Shown: positions 16,333 through 26,696, counted from the stretch's first letter. The stretch is 64,000 nucleotides of DNA from Clostridiales bacterium (GCA_003150405.1 QAMM01000009.1:1-64000); one strand, 5' to 3'. Numbers and translations are program-made. Notes: generated by a model from the sequence alone, not told the origin.

Positions 16333-18951
16333 TTATTGCAGAGCTTTTAGGCTTTCCTCAATTTTAGCAAGGCGCTCTTCGGCGCGAACGAGCTTTTCAC
16401 GCTCCTGCGCGACTACCTGCTCCGGCGCCTTTGCAACAAAGCGCTCATTGCCGAGTTTACCGCTGATGATGGAAATATCCTTCTGGCAGGCGGCAAGCTC
16501 TTTGTTCAGACGCGCAAGCTCCTTTTCCCGGTCGATGAGATCGGCAAGCGGGATAAAAATGCGTGCACTGTCGGTCACAGCGGAAACAGCACCCTCTAAA
16601 TGGTATTCCGGCGCAATTTCCACCTCAGAAGCCCCGGCAAGGCGCTTGATGAACGGCTCGCCAGCTGCAAAGGTATCCGCATGCTGGGTTTCAATATACA
16701 CCTTCGCTTTGCGGGACGGCGGCACGTTCATTTCAGCCCGCGCGTTGCGGATGGCCTTGATAGCGTCCACCACGCGGCCGAACTCCCGTTCCTCCTCTGC
16801 AAAAGCAAAGGCTTCGCTGTATTCCGGGAATTTGGCAATCATAATGCTCTCGCCGGTATGCGGGAGCGCCTGCCAAATTTCCTCGGTAATAAACGGCATA
16901 AACGGGTGCAGCAGCTTGAGAGTATTGCTCATCACGTAGACCAGCACCCGCTGCGCGTTCATTGACTGTTCGCCGCCCGCCTGCAAACGGGCCTTGCAGA
17001 GCTCAATGTACCAGTCGCAGAAAACGTCCCAAATAAAGTCGTAGAGTTTGGCGACCGCAATGCCAAGCTCAAACTTATCAAGGTTCTCAGTCACCTGCCG
17101 CACAAGCTCGTTGTACTGCGCGAGCACCCACTTGTCCTCGGCGGTAAGGGTTTCCGGCAGGGATTCGTCGGTGACTTCCTCCGAGAGATTCATCAGGATA
17201 AACCGGGATGCGTTCCACAGCTTGTTTGCGAAGTTGCGGCTGGCACGGACCTTATCGTCAGAATAACGCATATCGTTTCCGGGGCTGTTGCCGGTGGCGA
17301 GCATAAAGCGCAGAGCATCCGCGCCGAACTCGTCAATGACCACCAGCGGGTCAATGCCGTTGCCAAGGGATTTAGACATCTTTCTGCCCTGCGCGTCGCG
17401 CACAATCCCGTGGATGAACACGGTGTCAAACGGGGTTTCCCCGGTTTGCTCAATGGCGGAAAAGATCATCCGCGCCACCCAGAAAAAGATGATATCGTAA
17501 CCGGTGACCAGCGTTGAAGTCGGGTAGAAGTATTTGAAATCCTCGGTCTCCTTCGGCCAGCCAAGGGTCGAAAAGGGCCAGAGGGCAGAGGAAAACCAAG
17601 TGTCCAGCGTATCCTCGTCCTGCCGCATTTTCGCGCCGCATTTTGGACAGACGTCCACATGGTCTTTGGAAACCACCATTTCTCCGCAGGCGTCGCAGTA
17701 ATACGCCGGAATGCGGTGCCCCCACCAGAGCTGACGGGAGATACACCAGTCTTTGATGTTCTCCATCCAATGGAAATAAATTTTTTCAAACCGCTCCGGG
17801 ATAAACCGGGTCTTACCATCCCGCACCGCCTCAATGGCAGGCTTTGCAAGCGGTTCCATTTTAACAAACCACTGCTTGGAAACCCGCGGCTCAACGGTGG
17901 TGTTACAACGGTAGCAGCTTCCAACGTTGTGGGCATGATCGCGGACCTTGACCAAAACGCCCTCTTTTTCCAAATCGGCCACAATGGCTTTGCGGGCCTC
18001 GTAACGGTCCATCCCCTCGTATTTACCGCCGTTTTGGTTGATGTGCGCGTCGTCGGTCATGACGTTGATCACCGGCAGGTTGTGGCGCAGGCCAACCTCA
18101 AAGTCATTCGGGTCGTGCGCCGGAGTAATTTTCACCGCACCGGTTCCAAATTCCATATCGACATAGCTGTCAGCCACCACCGGGATTTCACGCCCAACCA
18201 GCGGCAGAATGAGCATTTTGCCGACCATATCCTTATAACGCGGGTCGTCTGGATGAACCGCAACGGCGGTATCACCGAGCAGGGTTTCCGGGCGGGTGGT
18301 GGCAATCTCGATAAAGCCGCTGCCGTCGGCAAACGGGTAGTTGATGTGCCAGAAATGCCCAGCCTGTTCGCTGTACTCCACCTCGGCATCCGAAATTGAG
18401 GTGCAGCAGTGCGGGCACCAGTTAATGATACGCTCACCGCGGTAAATAAGCCCCTTATTATAGAGTTTAACAAACACCTCTTTCACCGCTTCGGAGCAGC
18501 CTTCATCCAGGGTAAAACGTTCCCGGCTCCAGTCGCAGGAGGTGCCGAGCTTTTTGAGCTGTTCCACAATGCGGCCGCCGTACTGCTCCTTCCAGGCCCA
18601 GGCGCGTTCCAGAAATTTTTCGCGGCCCAAATCAGCCTTGGAAAGCCCTTCTTTGCGCATGGCTTCCACAATCTTCGCCTCGGTTGCAATCGAGGCGTGG
18701 TCGGTGCCGGGAATCCAAAGGGCAGCATAGCCCTGCATTCGCTTGTAGCGGATGAGGATATCCTGCAGCGTTTCATCCAGCGCGTGCCCCATGTGGAGCT
18801 GCCCTGTGATGTTCGGCGGCGGGATGACAATGGTATACGGCTTTTTCTCCGGATCCGGCTTGGCGGTAAAGTAGCCGCCGTTCATCCAGAACTGGTACGT
18901 CCTGTCCTCAACCTCTTTGGGATTGTAGAGCTTTTCAAGTTGTTTCGCCAT
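16333..18951 (-). CDS. valS: valine-tRNA ligase
   Basis: About 872 residues, class I synthetase. HIGH-type motif [10 protein letters not shown], editing domain CP1 (about 190-350), a zinc-binding insertion ([10 protein letters not shown]...CPKCGAKM), KMSKS motif [10 protein letters not shown], anticodon-binding domain and a C-terminal coiled coil ([20 protein letters not shown]). The start at 18951 ([11 protein letters not shown]) has AGGAAG upstream. The longer frame back to 19086 runs through the T-box and is non-coding. Expression is set by the T-box leader upstream. Confidence 0.97.
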   Translation of the reverse strand: MAKQLEKLYNPKEVEDRTYQFWMNGGYFTAKPDPEKKPYTIVIPPPNITGQLHMGHALDETLQDILIRYKRMQGYAALWIPGTDHASIATEAKIVEAMRKEGLSKADLGREKFLERAWAWKEQYGGRIVEQLKKLGTSCDWSRERFTLDEGCSEAVKEVFVKLYNKGLIYRGERIINWCPHCCTSISDAEVEYSEQAGHFWHINYPFADGSGFIEIATTRPETLLGDTAVAVHPDDPRYKDMVGKMLILPLVGREIPVVADSYVDMEFGTGAVKITPAHDPNDFEVGLRHNLPVINVMTDDAHINQNGGKYEGMDRYEARKAIVADLEKEGVLVKVRDHAHNVGSCYRCNTTVEPRVSKQWFVKMEPLAKPAIEAVRDGKTRFIPERFEKIYFHWMENIKDWCISRQLWWGHRIPAYYCDACGEMVVSKDHVDVCPKCGAKMRQDEDTLDTWFSSALWPFSTLGWPKETEDFKYFYPTSTLVTGYDIIFFWVARMIFSAIEQTGETPFDTVFIHGIVRDAQGRKMSKSLGNGIDPLVVIDEFGADALRFMLATGNSPGNDMRYSDDKVRASRNFANKLWNASRFILMNLSEEVTDESLPETLTAEDKWVLAQYNELVRQVTENLDKFELGIAVAKLYDFIWDVFCDWYIELCKARLQAGGEQSMNAQRVLVYVMSNTLKLLHPFMPFITEEIWQALPHTGESIMIAKFPEYSEAFAFAEEEREFGRVVDAIKAIRNARAEMNVPPSRKAKVYIETQHADTFAAGEPFIKRLAGASEVEIAPEYHLEGAVSAVTDSARIFIPLADLIDREKELARLNKELAACQKDISIISGKLGNERFVAKAPEQVVAQEREKLVRAEERLAKIEESLKALQ

Positions 18952-18994
18952 AACTTCCTCCTTAAAACAATGGTTTGCCTGCATGCGGGCAAAC

Positions 18995-19323
18995 AAAAAA
19001 CCCGCCGCAAGCACATTCGTGCCTGGGGCGGGTTTTATAAACCCGTGGTACCACCCAACTTCGGAGCCAAACTGCTCCGCGCTCATCCAGTACGGGAATT
19101 TCCGATACTGCGCCCGGATAACGGCGGGCAGCCGTTGAAGCCTACTTGGAAACCAAACAACAGAGCCGCCGGCTGCACGGCGCCGTCCCTGTCAAAGCTT
19201 CCGTTGGGTTCAAGGCTCAGGGGCTACTTCCATACGCTCCTCACGAAAGCTCACACCAACCGCCTTCTCTCTTGGCTTCGGGCACGCATGTACTCCTCCC
19301 CGTCACAGCCTGTGACGATATCT
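18995..19323 (-). promoter_or_regulatory. T-box riboswitch (valine)
   Basis: The minus strand carries the T-box sequence GGGTGGTACCACGGG (19056-19042) directly before a terminator stem AAAACCCGCC/GGCGGGTTTT (19036-19027 with 19006-18997) and a T-run. Stem I shows a GGGGAGGAGTA bulge region and a specifier-loop-like GAAGTAGCC; its GTA (19227-19225) is a valine codon. Uncharged tRNA-Val would favour the antiterminator and valS expression. Specifier assignment is by eye. Confidence 0.92.
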
Positions 19324-19329
19324 ACCAGT

Positions 19330-19358
19330 AGTATACCCAGAATTACAGGATTTGTCAA
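19330..19358 (-). promoter_or_regulatory. sigma-A promoter of the T-box/valS transcript
   Basis: Minus strand TTGACA (19358-19353), 17 bp, TATACT (19335-19330). It overlaps the stop of the upstream gene. Confidence 0.88.
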
Positions 19359-20182
19359 CTTTTCTGCATAGTACGCACCACATGATTCTGCGGCTGGTTT
19401 TTGCCAAACCTGCGGTAAAGGTAAAACGCCAGGCATGTCACAAGCACCGACGCCACCAGCGTCAACACTTCAGCCAGCCATACATTTGTCACAATTCCCG
19501 TTTGATACAGCCCCGCTGGTGAGTTGCTAACCGCATGCAGCAGTACGGCAAACGCATACCAAACCGTTGAGAGACGGCCAGTAACCGCCATCCAAATGAT
19601 AACCGAAAGTGCAATATGCAGAAGGATGGCGACAATCCGCTCAAATCCAACAAGGAAAAATTCCCCCGCCGGAGTTTGTGTCAGGGTACCAATCATCTGG
19701 TTGACATTGTCAAGCTGTTCGCCGGAAAGCCCCTCGGTGAAATAAGAAGCGCCGTTTGCGTTGAGGTTGGATGCCGTGATGAGATTTCCCGTACAAGCAA
19801 TGCCCGCAAGCAGAATGGCCTCAATACCGCCGTGGCCGGAACCGTACATCATGGCGTCGTACACCTCCGGCACCTTCTGCTTGCGGTTGAGCAGCCAAAT
19901 CCCGAAAAAGCGGCCGGTCTCCTCAAATACACCGGCGGCAAGGCAGGAATAAACAATGCGAAACGCCGGGTCGTTAAATGCCGCCGCCATTGAAGCAGAA
20001 ACAAACGCATGCAGCATCTGCTCCAACATTAAGGCAAATACAATAAACAGCCCTGCGCCGACAAACGCGGTGCTGACATACGCCCCTTTCCAACGCTTAA
20101 AATAAACCACCAAGAACACCGGAAGCCCCACCGCAATACACAGTGAGACAATCATTCCGGAAATTGCCAGCGACGATACCAT
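19355..20182 (-). CDS. YhfC-family intramembrane metalloprotease-like protein
   Basis: 275 residues with about seven or eight membrane segments. Helix 4/5 region has FEETGRFFGIWLL and then YGSGHGGIEAILLAGIA, a Glu-Glu plus His pattern shared by YhfC (PF10086) and PrsW/CAAX-type membrane proteases. A further potential metal-binding His is in LLHAVSNSPAGLYQTG. Substrate unknown. It stands alone upstream of the valS leader and the valS promoter overlaps its stop. AGGAAGGAG precedes the ATG. Confidence 0.8.
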   Translation of the reverse strand: MVSSLAISGMIVSLCIAVGLPVFLVVYFKRWKGAYVSTAFVGAGLFIVFALMLEQMLHAFVSASMAAAFNDPAFRIVYSCLAAGVFEETGRFFGIWLLNRKQKVPEVYDAMMYGSGHGGIEAILLAGIACTGNLITASNLNANGASYFTEGLSGEQLDNVNQMIGTLTQTPAGEFFLVGFERIVAILLHIALSVIIWMAVTGRLSTVWYAFAVLLHAVSNSPAGLYQTGIVTNVWLAEVLTLVASVLVTCLAFYLYRRFGKNQPQNHVVRTMQKS

Positions 20183-20246
20183 CTTTTCAAACTCCTTCCT
20201 GCGGCTTAACGCCTGTCAACCGATTATGTCCCCCTTGCAGAGCGCC

Positions 20247-22001
20247 TTATTGTGCCAGGCGTTCGACAAGGGCTTGGTCCGGCGTAATGTACGCCGTTTG
20301 ATAATTTTCAAAAATCACCATGCCGGGCTTGGCGCCATTCGGCTTGTGCACGTTTCGGATTTCGGTATAATCTACCGGAACCTGCCGGGATTCCGCCGCC
20401 TTGCTGTGGGTGGCGGCAATCACCGCCGCCTCTTCCACGGTTCGATCTGGCACGGCCTCGCCGTTGGTCACAATAATAACGTGAGAGCCTGGAATATTAT
20501 GGGTATGCAGCCAAATATCATGGTTCCGCGCCTCCTTCATGGAAAGACGATCATTCTGCTTGTTGTTGCGCCCACAAAGGATGGTAAAACCGTCTGACGA
20601 ACGGAACCGCAGCGGCGGTTTGGGCTTGAGCTGCTTTAAATTTTTGCGGTGGTAGTTGCGCAAATATCCGCCGTCGATAAGCTCTTTGCGGATTTCAAGC
20701 AGCTCGCTTTCTCCAGTGGTGCGGGTAACTTCATCAAAAACCGAATCGAGATAAACAAGCTCTTGCTCCGCCTGGGCAATGAGGTCGGTGAGCATTTTTT
20801 CCGCCGTCGCCGCCTTGCGGTATTCATTGTAATATCTCTGCGCATTCTGAGAGGGGCTAAGCGCCGGGTCAAGCCGAATGGTCACCGGCCGGTTCTGGTC
20901 ATAGTAATTTTCCACTGTGACCAATTCCATTCCCTTTTCCATCCGGTAAAGGCTGGAATTGAGCAAATCCCCATAGACCTTCAGGGTATCCCGCTCCCCG
21001 CATTCGGCAAGCTCCTGCCGCTGGGCATCCAGCTTGCGCTGGGTGCGCTCGGTGCGGTTGACAATGAGCTTGAGCAGGTCGTTGGAACGCTGCTTCATCC
21101 GGGAAATCTGGTCGCGGCGGGAATAAAAATCATCCAGCAGTTCGCTTGCCGTTTCGTAGGGCTTTGTCAGCATCGCCGCCCCATATTGGTGGATTTCGGT
21201 AAAACAGAAATCCTTTGGCGTTCCGTTTAAATCCAGCGCCATAGTCATGTGCGGCGTTCCGGCACGCAAATCTTCCCGCACGCGGTTTAGGAAAAAGGAA
21301 AGCCGTTCCTTCTGCGCTTCGGTCAACTCACTGCGCAGCACCTCTGCCCCCCGGCAGGCGTAAAAAACCGCCTCACGCGCAAAAACAGGGGAAATTCCCT
21401 GCAAAATCCCCACCAGCACTTTGGAAAGCTCCTGATCCTTCGGATAAGCCTCCACTGCGGCTAGTACCGCCTGATTGTCAGCTTCCAATAAGCTCAGCTT
21501 ATCCTGCACCGGGGGCAGCACATAAGGCATTTGCGGAAGAACCGGCCTCACGCTGGACATTTCCGGGTCAACCCGTTTAATCGCGTCGATGATCCTGCCG
21601 TCCTGCCCCACCACAATCAAATTGCTGTGGCGGCCCATAATTTCCACCGCAAGGGTGACCGTAACAAGATCCCCCAGTTCGTTGATGGTTTCAAAGTCCA
21701 GATACAGCACTCGGTCCAGGCCGAGCTGCCGCACCGCAGTTAGTTTGCCAGAGCCCAAATACTTGCGCAACAGCATGCAGAACATCGGAGGCGCCTTAGG
21801 GTTTTCCAGCGTGACCTTGGTAAAATGAAGCCGCGGGCTCCCGGCTCCCGTACTAATGAGCAGCTTTGCGCTGCCGCTGCGGTGCCGCAGGGTCAAAACC
21901 ACCTCTTCGCGGGAGGGCTGATGGATTTTGTCAATCCGCGACCCTACCGCGTCCTGAAGCTCCGCTTTTATAAACGATAAAAAAACACCATCCAGTGCCA
22001 A
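20247..22001 (-). CDS. rqcH: NFACT-family ribosome quality control protein RqcH
   Basis: About 584 residues. NFACT-N domain (LALDGVFLSFIKAELQDAVGSRIDKIHQ), helix-hairpin/coiled-coil middle (about 270-430) and the C-terminal NFACT-R domain (FTILCGRNNKQNDRLSMKEARNHDIWLH). It binds stalled 50S-peptidyl-tRNA complexes and adds alanine tails; older annotations call it fibronectin-binding protein. TTG at 22001 is preferred because relatives begin M-x-L-D-G and GTAGGTG lies just upstream; GTG at 22010 is the alternative. Promoter may be that at 22453-22481, giving a leader that contains repeat copy 1. Confidence 0.93.
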   Translation of the reverse strand: MALDGVFLSFIKAELQDAVGSRIDKIHQPSREEVVLTLRHRSGSAKLLISTGAGSPRLHFTKVTLENPKAPPMFCMLLRKYLGSGKLTAVRQLGLDRVLYLDFETINELGDLVTVTLAVEIMGRHSNLIVVGQDGRIIDAIKRVDPEMSSVRPVLPQMPYVLPPVQDKLSLLEADNQAVLAAVEAYPKDQELSKVLVGILQGISPVFAREAVFYACRGAEVLRSELTEAQKERLSFFLNRVREDLRAGTPHMTMALDLNGTPKDFCFTEIHQYGAAMLTKPYETASELLDDFYSRRDQISRMKQRSNDLLKLIVNRTERTQRKLDAQRQELAECGERDTLKVYGDLLNSSLYRMEKGMELVTVENYYDQNRPVTIRLDPALSPSQNAQRYYNEYRKAATAEKMLTDLIAQAEQELVYLDSVFDEVTRTTGESELLEIRKELIDGGYLRNYHRKNLKQLKPKPPLRFRSSDGFTILCGRNNKQNDRLSMKEARNHDIWLHTHNIPGSHVIIVTNGEAVPDRTVEEAAVIAATHSKAAESRQVPVDYTEIRNVHKPNGAKPGMVIFENYQTAYITPDQALVERLAQ

Positions 22002-22169
22002 TGATTTCACCTACAAACAACAAAATTCCGGATACAAGCGCTTTCTCGCATTGAGAAACCCCGGGGTAAAATACAATCTTAAACCAATCAAGCTATGCAT
22101 AATCAACACAAAACAGATAAACGCCCTACGTCCCAAAAACAAGCGTGCCTGCACCTACACCGGCAAGCT

Positions 22170-22464
22170 GCCAAAAACGGCGGGCCGCATATTCCAAAAC
22201 CAGGCTGTTGGTGGGGTCGTACCGCGCAGGATCACCCACTAGCCTGTCGATGGATTTGCACTTCGCCGGAATCCCACGCAGTTACTCACACTGCGTAACA
22301 GCCGCGTTTGGCCGTACAGCCGCGCACTACAGAGGTATGATCCCATAAAAGGCGCGCAAACACCCACAGCAAAACCGTGCATTGCCGCGGTTTTGCATGG
22401 AACAATGTTCTCGTCGCGGTCAAAATCTTTGATTTTGGGCACCGCAGAGGTTATTATACCACAC
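22170..22464 (-). repeat. modular dispersed repeat, copy 1 (order D-A-B-C)
   Basis: Noncoding DNA between rqcH and the Nif3 gene that matches copy 2 (61830-62220) in blocks: D (22464-22412, GGTATAATAACCTC plus AAATC/GATTT hairpin), A (22412-22343, includes GCGGCAATGCA and GCTGTGGG), B (22345-22261, GGCCAAACGCG ... GTAACTG-GTGGGATT) and C (22237-22175, ATCCTGCG ... ATGCGGCC). Short spurious reading frames cross it (MHGFAVGVCAPFM-like). Homologous block order differs from copy 2. The remaining 22002-22169 shows nothing recognisable. Confidence 0.75.
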
Positions 22465-22481
22465 TATACCCTTTGCTGCAA
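22453..22481 (-). promoter_or_regulatory. sigma-A promoter at the head of repeat copy 1
   Basis: Minus strand TTGCAG (22481-22476), 17 bp, TATAAT (22458-22453). The GGTATAATAACCTC core is identical at copy 2. Confidence 0.75.
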
Positions 22482-22490
22482 AGCAACAGA

Positions 22491-23243
22491 TTACAACCAC
22501 TCCATCAGCGGCTGATTGGCCTCTGGTTGAAAAAAGCGAATATCCGGGAAAGCGGCGGATAACCGCCGGATCAGTTCCGGCACCACCACGGTTTCGGTCT
22601 CGAAATGTCCGGCGTCCACAAGGGTGAGTCCTGCATGCCGGGCGGCAACCGCTTCATGATGCTTGACCTCACCGGTCAGCAACGCATCTGCGCCCTCCGC
22701 AACCGCCTGTTCCACAAAGGAACCGCCGGCGCCGGAACAAACCATAACCGTTCGTACCGGCCGGTTTCCAAGCACCGCGCGAATCCCCTTGCTTCCCAGC
22801 CGTTCTTTGCACAGCCGCGCGAACGCGCGGGGTCCCGCCGGTTTTGACAAAACACCTCTGCGGAGCAGGCCGTCGTCCGCCGTGCAAACCTCCTGCAATC
22901 CAATACAGGCGCAGAGCACATCGTTGACGCCGCCCGGCGCTTTGTCGAGGCAGGTGTGGCTGGAGATAACCGCCATTCCACGGCGGAGGCAGCCGTAAAC
23001 AACGGTGCCGTCCAGCACGCTCCGAAGAGGATTAAACACAACCGGATGATGGGTGATGATCAGCTGCGCTCCCGCTTCGGCGGCCTCCTGCAAAACCTGA
23101 TCCGTCACATCCAGCGCCACAGCACAGGCGGATACCTGCTGCTCCCCGCTGCCGAGCAGTAGGCCGCAGTTGTCATAATTCTCCGCCAAAGCAAACGGAT
23201 AGGCCTCATCCATCCAACGCAGCAGTTCCGTAACCTTTGCCAT
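22491..23243 (-). CDS. Nif3-like dinuclear metal centre protein
   Basis: 250 residues of the Nif3/YqfO family (NIF3, PF01784). Metal ligands are visible in LIITHHPVVFNPL, a central HTCLDKAPGGVNDVL and the C-terminal GEVKHHEA...LVDAGHFETE. Members form toroidal hexamers with a di-metal site; suggested roles include GTP cyclohydrolase-related or regulatory functions, none firmly shown. It overlaps trmK by 38 bp, the conserved Firmicute pairing. Short form without the YqfO insertion. Confidence 0.93.
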   Translation of the reverse strand: MAKVTELLRWMDEAYPFALAENYDNCGLLLGSGEQQVSACAVALDVTDQVLQEAAEAGAQLIITHHPVVFNPLRSVLDGTVVYGCLRRGMAVISSHTCLDKAPGGVNDVLCACIGLQEVCTADDGLLRRGVLSKPAGPRAFARLCKERLGSKGIRAVLGNRPVRTVMVCSGAGGSFVEQAVAEGADALLTGEVKHHEAVAARHAGLTLVDAGHFETETVVVPELIRRLSAAFPDIRFFQPEANQPLMEWL

Positions 23244-23931
23244 CCGGTATTTCCCCCTTAATTTGGTTTATCAGTGTTTCCAGCTTCGCAATTTCAACCG
23301 GATCCGGCCGTCTGGTCTGAAGCAAGCCGTCCCGCTGTTTGCCCAAGCGGCCGGCCACCCGACGCAGATAGCTTACCGCCTCTGTGCCGGTTTGCCCCAG
23401 CAGCAGGCCGGTATACGAAAACAAATCCCCTGCCTGCCGTGCCCGCCCGGTATATGCAGCCGTTAAAACAGAATAGACAAAACGGCCGTCCGCAACCGCC
23501 GTTTCTGAAAGCAGCTCAAAGCCCGCCTGGCATAATCCGCGCCGGAGCACTTCGGGCTTGGTCATGGGCTGCAGCACCAAACGCTTCTCCGGGCAGTACA
23601 GGCGGGCGTCCTGCAAAATCGAAACGATTAAATCACCGCCCATTCCGGCGATGACAACATCGGAAATTTCGTCGAGCGGAAGCGCCTTCACCCCATCGGA
23701 CAAAACAGGAAAGACCCGATTTTCCAACCCGTATTGGCGGATGGTTTTCACCGCCTGCTCCAACGGACCGTGGTTAATATCCGACGCGTAGACCTTACCG
23801 CATCTGCCCATCTGAACAAGGGCGCAGGCGAGATAACCATGGTCGGTGCCGACATCAGCGGCAACCGAACCAGAGCGCACAGCAAGCGCAGCCGTTTGCA
23901 GGCGCGGGCTAAGCCTGAGCGGATTCTGCAT
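23206..23931 (-). CDS. trmK: tRNA (adenine(22)-N1)-methyltransferase
   Basis: About 241 residues. Rossmann SAM-binding motif VAADVGTDHGYLACALV, then YASDINHGPLEQA and DVVIAGMGGDLIVSIL, followed by the family's NxP-like VLQPMTKPEVLRRGL region. It methylates A22 of bacterial tRNAs. Start at 23931 (MQNPLRLSPRLQTAA) follows family N-termini; GAGGAGG lies 12 bp upstream, a little far, so ATG at 23952 is possible. Overlaps the upstream MFS gene and the downstream Nif3 gene. Confidence 0.93.
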   Translation of the reverse strand: MQNPLRLSPRLQTAALAVRSGSVAADVGTDHGYLACALVQMGRCGKVYASDINHGPLEQAVKTIRQYGLENRVFPVLSDGVKALPLDEISDVVIAGMGGDLIVSILQDARLYCPEKRLVLQPMTKPEVLRRGLCQAGFELLSETAVADGRFVYSVLTAAYTGRARQAGDLFSYTGLLLGQTGTEAVSYLRRVAGRLGKQRDGLLQTRRPDPVEIAKLETLINQIKGEIPDGKGYGTAALDG

Positions 23932-25201
23932 TGTCGGATAAAGCCTCCTCATCTGCTTTTGCAAGTAGTTTCGTGGTGTGTCGGCCAAGCCCAACCGTAA
24001 TAAATTGGGTCAGGGTCAACACAATAACGGCAATCACATACCCCATCTGTTCTTTGGGGAAGGCCAGCAAAATAAAAATACCGAGAATACGCCCAAAGTT
24101 AAGGAAAACCTCTTTGATGGAGAAATATTCCTCACGGGCGTTGGGTTCCGCCTTTTTCTGGATCAGCAAAAAGAAAATGCTGCTGGACGGATTGACAATA
24201 AAGGTGTTAAAAAAGGCGTTGAGAAACGCAAACGCAATGATCAACTCCGGACTCATCCCCCAAACGAGCAGCAGCGCGGCAACAAGCAAAACGGTGGTTG
24301 CCGTAAACATGAGCTTAATGCGGTTGCTCGGCCGCGATATTCTCCCAACCACCCAAAAGGAAATGATCGTTCCCACGCCGGTCAGCAGGGTGTTAAATCC
24401 CATCAGGGTTTCGCTCTTGACCGTTTCAAACAACAGGATATTGAGTAAAAAGTTAAAGGTACCCTCACGGACGCCGCGAATCATTTCGGTGGACATGCCG
24501 CACCGCCAGCAGGGATCCAAAACAATCTTTTTCAGTGCACGCCGGTAATAGGTATTGGTCTCCTTTTTCTCCGCTGGGACAACATGCTTCGGCAAACGGA
24601 GCGAAAGCAGAATTGTCACCACCGCAATGCCAAAGGAAAGCCCGAACACCACCGTATAACCGAGAAATCCGCCAATCTGTTCAATGACAAATCCGGAAAG
24701 GGCCGGCATGGTCAGGGTGATAATCCCATTGACAAAGCCAATAAACGCCAGGGCAACGTCCCGCCTGCTGTCCAGCGTAAATGCAGAAACATAGGTGGAA
24801 TAGGTCAGCCAGTAAAAACCGTTGGAAAAGCCGGTGAGGATACCGAAAACCGGCATCATTTTATCGGCGCTGTTCATGGTGAACAGCAGGGTGGTATATA
24901 GCACAATAAACCCCATAATGCCAATACGAGTCACCAGGTTGGTGTTCTTTTTCCGCATAACAAACACCGCGAGGATCATCATAATCCCGGTGAATAGAAA
25001 ATTAAGCATGTTATACCATTTAACAATATCACCGTCGCCGGAGACACGCATAAGCAGCGTGGTGATATAGACACTGACCAACCCCTGAAACAGGTTGTAG
25101 GTACAGTGCATGGTGGCAAATTTTTTAAATTCCGCCGTCATCTGGTTGAGGCCGAGGCTGTCTTCCAGAAAGGCACCTACCCGTTTCATAAAATACTTCA
25201 T
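23909..25201 (-). CDS. MFS transporter (tandem paralogue 1)
   Basis: About 430 residues with twelve predicted membrane segments and short loops, typical of the major facilitator superfamily. It is very similar along its entire length to the next gene (shared blocks such as LEDSLGL/LEVSLGL, EFKKFATMHC, SVYITTLLMRVSG, FYWLTY and GFVNGIITL), so the two arose by tandem duplication. The start (MKYFMKRVGAFLEDS) is placed by that comparison. Cytoplasmic loop between helices 6 and 7 contains two Cys (DPCWRCGMSTEMIRGVREGT). Substrate is not evident. It overlaps trmK. Confidence 0.88.
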   Translation of the reverse strand: MKYFMKRVGAFLEDSLGLNQMTAEFKKFATMHCTYNLFQGLVSVYITTLLMRVSGDGDIVKWYNMLNFLFTGIMMILAVFVMRKKNTNLVTRIGIMGFIVLYTTLLFTMNSADKMMPVFGILTGFSNGFYWLTYSTYVSAFTLDSRRDVALAFIGFVNGIITLTMPALSGFVIEQIGGFLGYTVVFGLSFGIAVVTILLSLRLPKHVVPAEKKETNTYYRRALKKIVLDPCWRCGMSTEMIRGVREGTFNFLLNILLFETVKSETLMGFNTLLTGVGTIISFWVVGRISRPSNRIKLMFTATTVLLVAALLLVWGMSPELIIAFAFLNAFFNTFIVNPSSSIFFLLIQKKAEPNAREEYFSIKEVFLNFGRILGIFILLAFPKEQMGYVIAVIVLTLTQFITVGLGRHTTKLLAKADEEALSDNAESAQA

Positions 25202-25279
25202 TTTGCATACCGCCAATCCTTGAGCAAAATAAGAAAGACCTCTTTGAGACAACACCGGGCAGCAAAAGCGGGCAGGCGT

Positions 25280-26569
25280 TTATTCGTTGGTTGCTTCTGC
25301 TGAAAGCTCCGGCGCAGGGGACGCTTCCATCCGACTTAAAAGCGTGGTGCAGTGCTTATCCAAAGCACTCGTGACGAATTGGGAAAGGGTGAGCACAACA
25401 ATGGCAATGACATAGCCATACTGTACCCGCGGAAACGCAAGCAGTATACAGACGCCAATCATCCGCCCGGCAACCAGAAAAATGTCCCGGAGCGAAAAAT
25501 ATTCATCCACCATTTTCGGTTCCGCTTTTCTCTGGACAATCAAAAACATAATGCTGTTGGAAGGGTTGATGATAAAGGTATTAAAAAAAGAATTGACCAC
25601 CGCAAAGATCATAATGGTGGCCGGGCTCAAGCCAAATGCCGGCAGACCGGCCGCAAGCAGCAGCACCGTAGTCGCCGCGAACATAAATTTTACCCGATTG
25701 TGCGGCTTAATAATCCGCCCCGCAACCCAGTAGGAAACAATGGCGGCAATGGAGGTCAGCAGGCTGTTAATCCCCATAAGCGTTTCACTGCTGATGACCT
25801 CAAACAACAGCAGATTCAGCAAAAAGCCAAAGGTGCCGTCGCGCACACCGCGCAGCGTCTCGGTCACCATGCCGCAGCGGACACAGGAATCCCGTACAAT
25901 GACTTTGAGCACCTGCCGGAAGTAGGTCTTTTTGACCTCCGGCGGATTGACCTGCTTCGGCAGACGGAACGAAAGCAGAATGGTTACTACTGCAATGCCG
26001 AACGAAATGCCAAACACCACGGTGTAACCGGTAAACCCGCCGATTTGCTCAATCAGAAAACCGGAGAGCGTGGGCATAATCAAGGTGATAACCCCGTTTA
26101 CAAACCCCATAAAGCCCAGCGCAATATCCCGCTTGCTGTCTACCGTAAAGGCGGAAAAATAGGTGGCGTATGTTAACCAATAAAAGCCGTTTGACATACC
26201 AGTTAACAAGCCAAACAGCGGCATAAACCTGTCGGCGCTGCTCATGGTGAACAGCAAAACCGTATATAGGATAATAAACCCCATTATGCCACAGCGGGTC
26301 GCCAGGTTCACGCTGCCTTTGCGCATAATAACCACCGCAATGGTCAGCGAACAGCCGTGAAAAAAGAAATTAACCAAATTATACCAAATGACAATATCCC
26401 CGTTGCCGGATACACGCATAAGCAGCGTGGTTATGTAAACGCTGACCAAACCCTGGAAAATGTTGTAGGCACAGTGCATGGTAGCAAACTTCTTAAATTC
26501 GGGGCTCAAATAGTTGAGTCCAAGGCTTACTTCAAGAAAGGCGCTAATTCTCATGAAAAAGTGCTTCAT
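25280..26569 (-). CDS. MFS transporter (tandem paralogue 2)
   Basis: 429 residues, twelve membrane segments, paralogue of 23909-25201. The central loop keeps the paired cysteines (RDSCVRCGMVTETLRGVRDGT). The pair sits 78 bp apart on one strand. Differences are concentrated in the ends and the loop, as expected for two transporters with related substrates or two parts of a heteromer, though MFS proteins normally work alone. No substrate-specific motif was recognised. Confidence 0.88.
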   Translation of the reverse strand: MKHFFMRISAFLEVSLGLNYLSPEFKKFATMHCAYNIFQGLVSVYITTLLMRVSGNGDIVIWYNLVNFFFHGCSLTIAVVIMRKGSVNLATRCGIMGFIILYTVLLFTMSSADRFMPLFGLLTGMSNGFYWLTYATYFSAFTVDSKRDIALGFMGFVNGVITLIMPTLSGFLIEQIGGFTGYTVVFGISFGIAVVTILLSFRLPKQVNPPEVKKTYFRQVLKVIVRDSCVRCGMVTETLRGVRDGTFGFLLNLLLFEVISSETLMGINSLLTSIAAIVSYWVAGRIIKPHNRVKFMFAATTVLLLAAGLPAFGLSPATIMIFAVVNSFFNTFIINPSNSIMFLIVQRKAEPKMVDEYFSLRDIFLVAGRMIGVCILLAFPRVQYGYVIAIVVLTLSQFVTSALDKHCTTLLSRMEASPAPELSAEATNE

Positions 26570-26645
26570 TGTACATTCCGCCCATTCTAAAATAATTTGT
26601 GAATTGTTTGGTAGGATGATTGATGCAACGCAAAATTTGCACTAA

Positions 26646-26679
26646 AAGGGTGTGCGAACCGAAAAATCCGCACACCCTT
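26646..26679 (-). terminator. terminator after the DUF1858 gene
   Basis: 11-bp stem AAGGGTGTGCG/CGCACACCCTT with a 12-nt loop, T-rich on the minus side. Confidence 0.7.
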
Positions 26680-26696
26680 CGGCAGGATACAGGCTA

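Noticed and set aside
18952..19086. N-terminal extension of valS
   Set aside because: It encodes the T-box and its terminator.
22170..22464. 6S RNA or RNase P RNA as the identity of the repeat
   Set aside because: No conserved RNase P core (GAGGAAAGTCC) and no long 6S-type hairpin with a central bubble; the block order also differs between copies.
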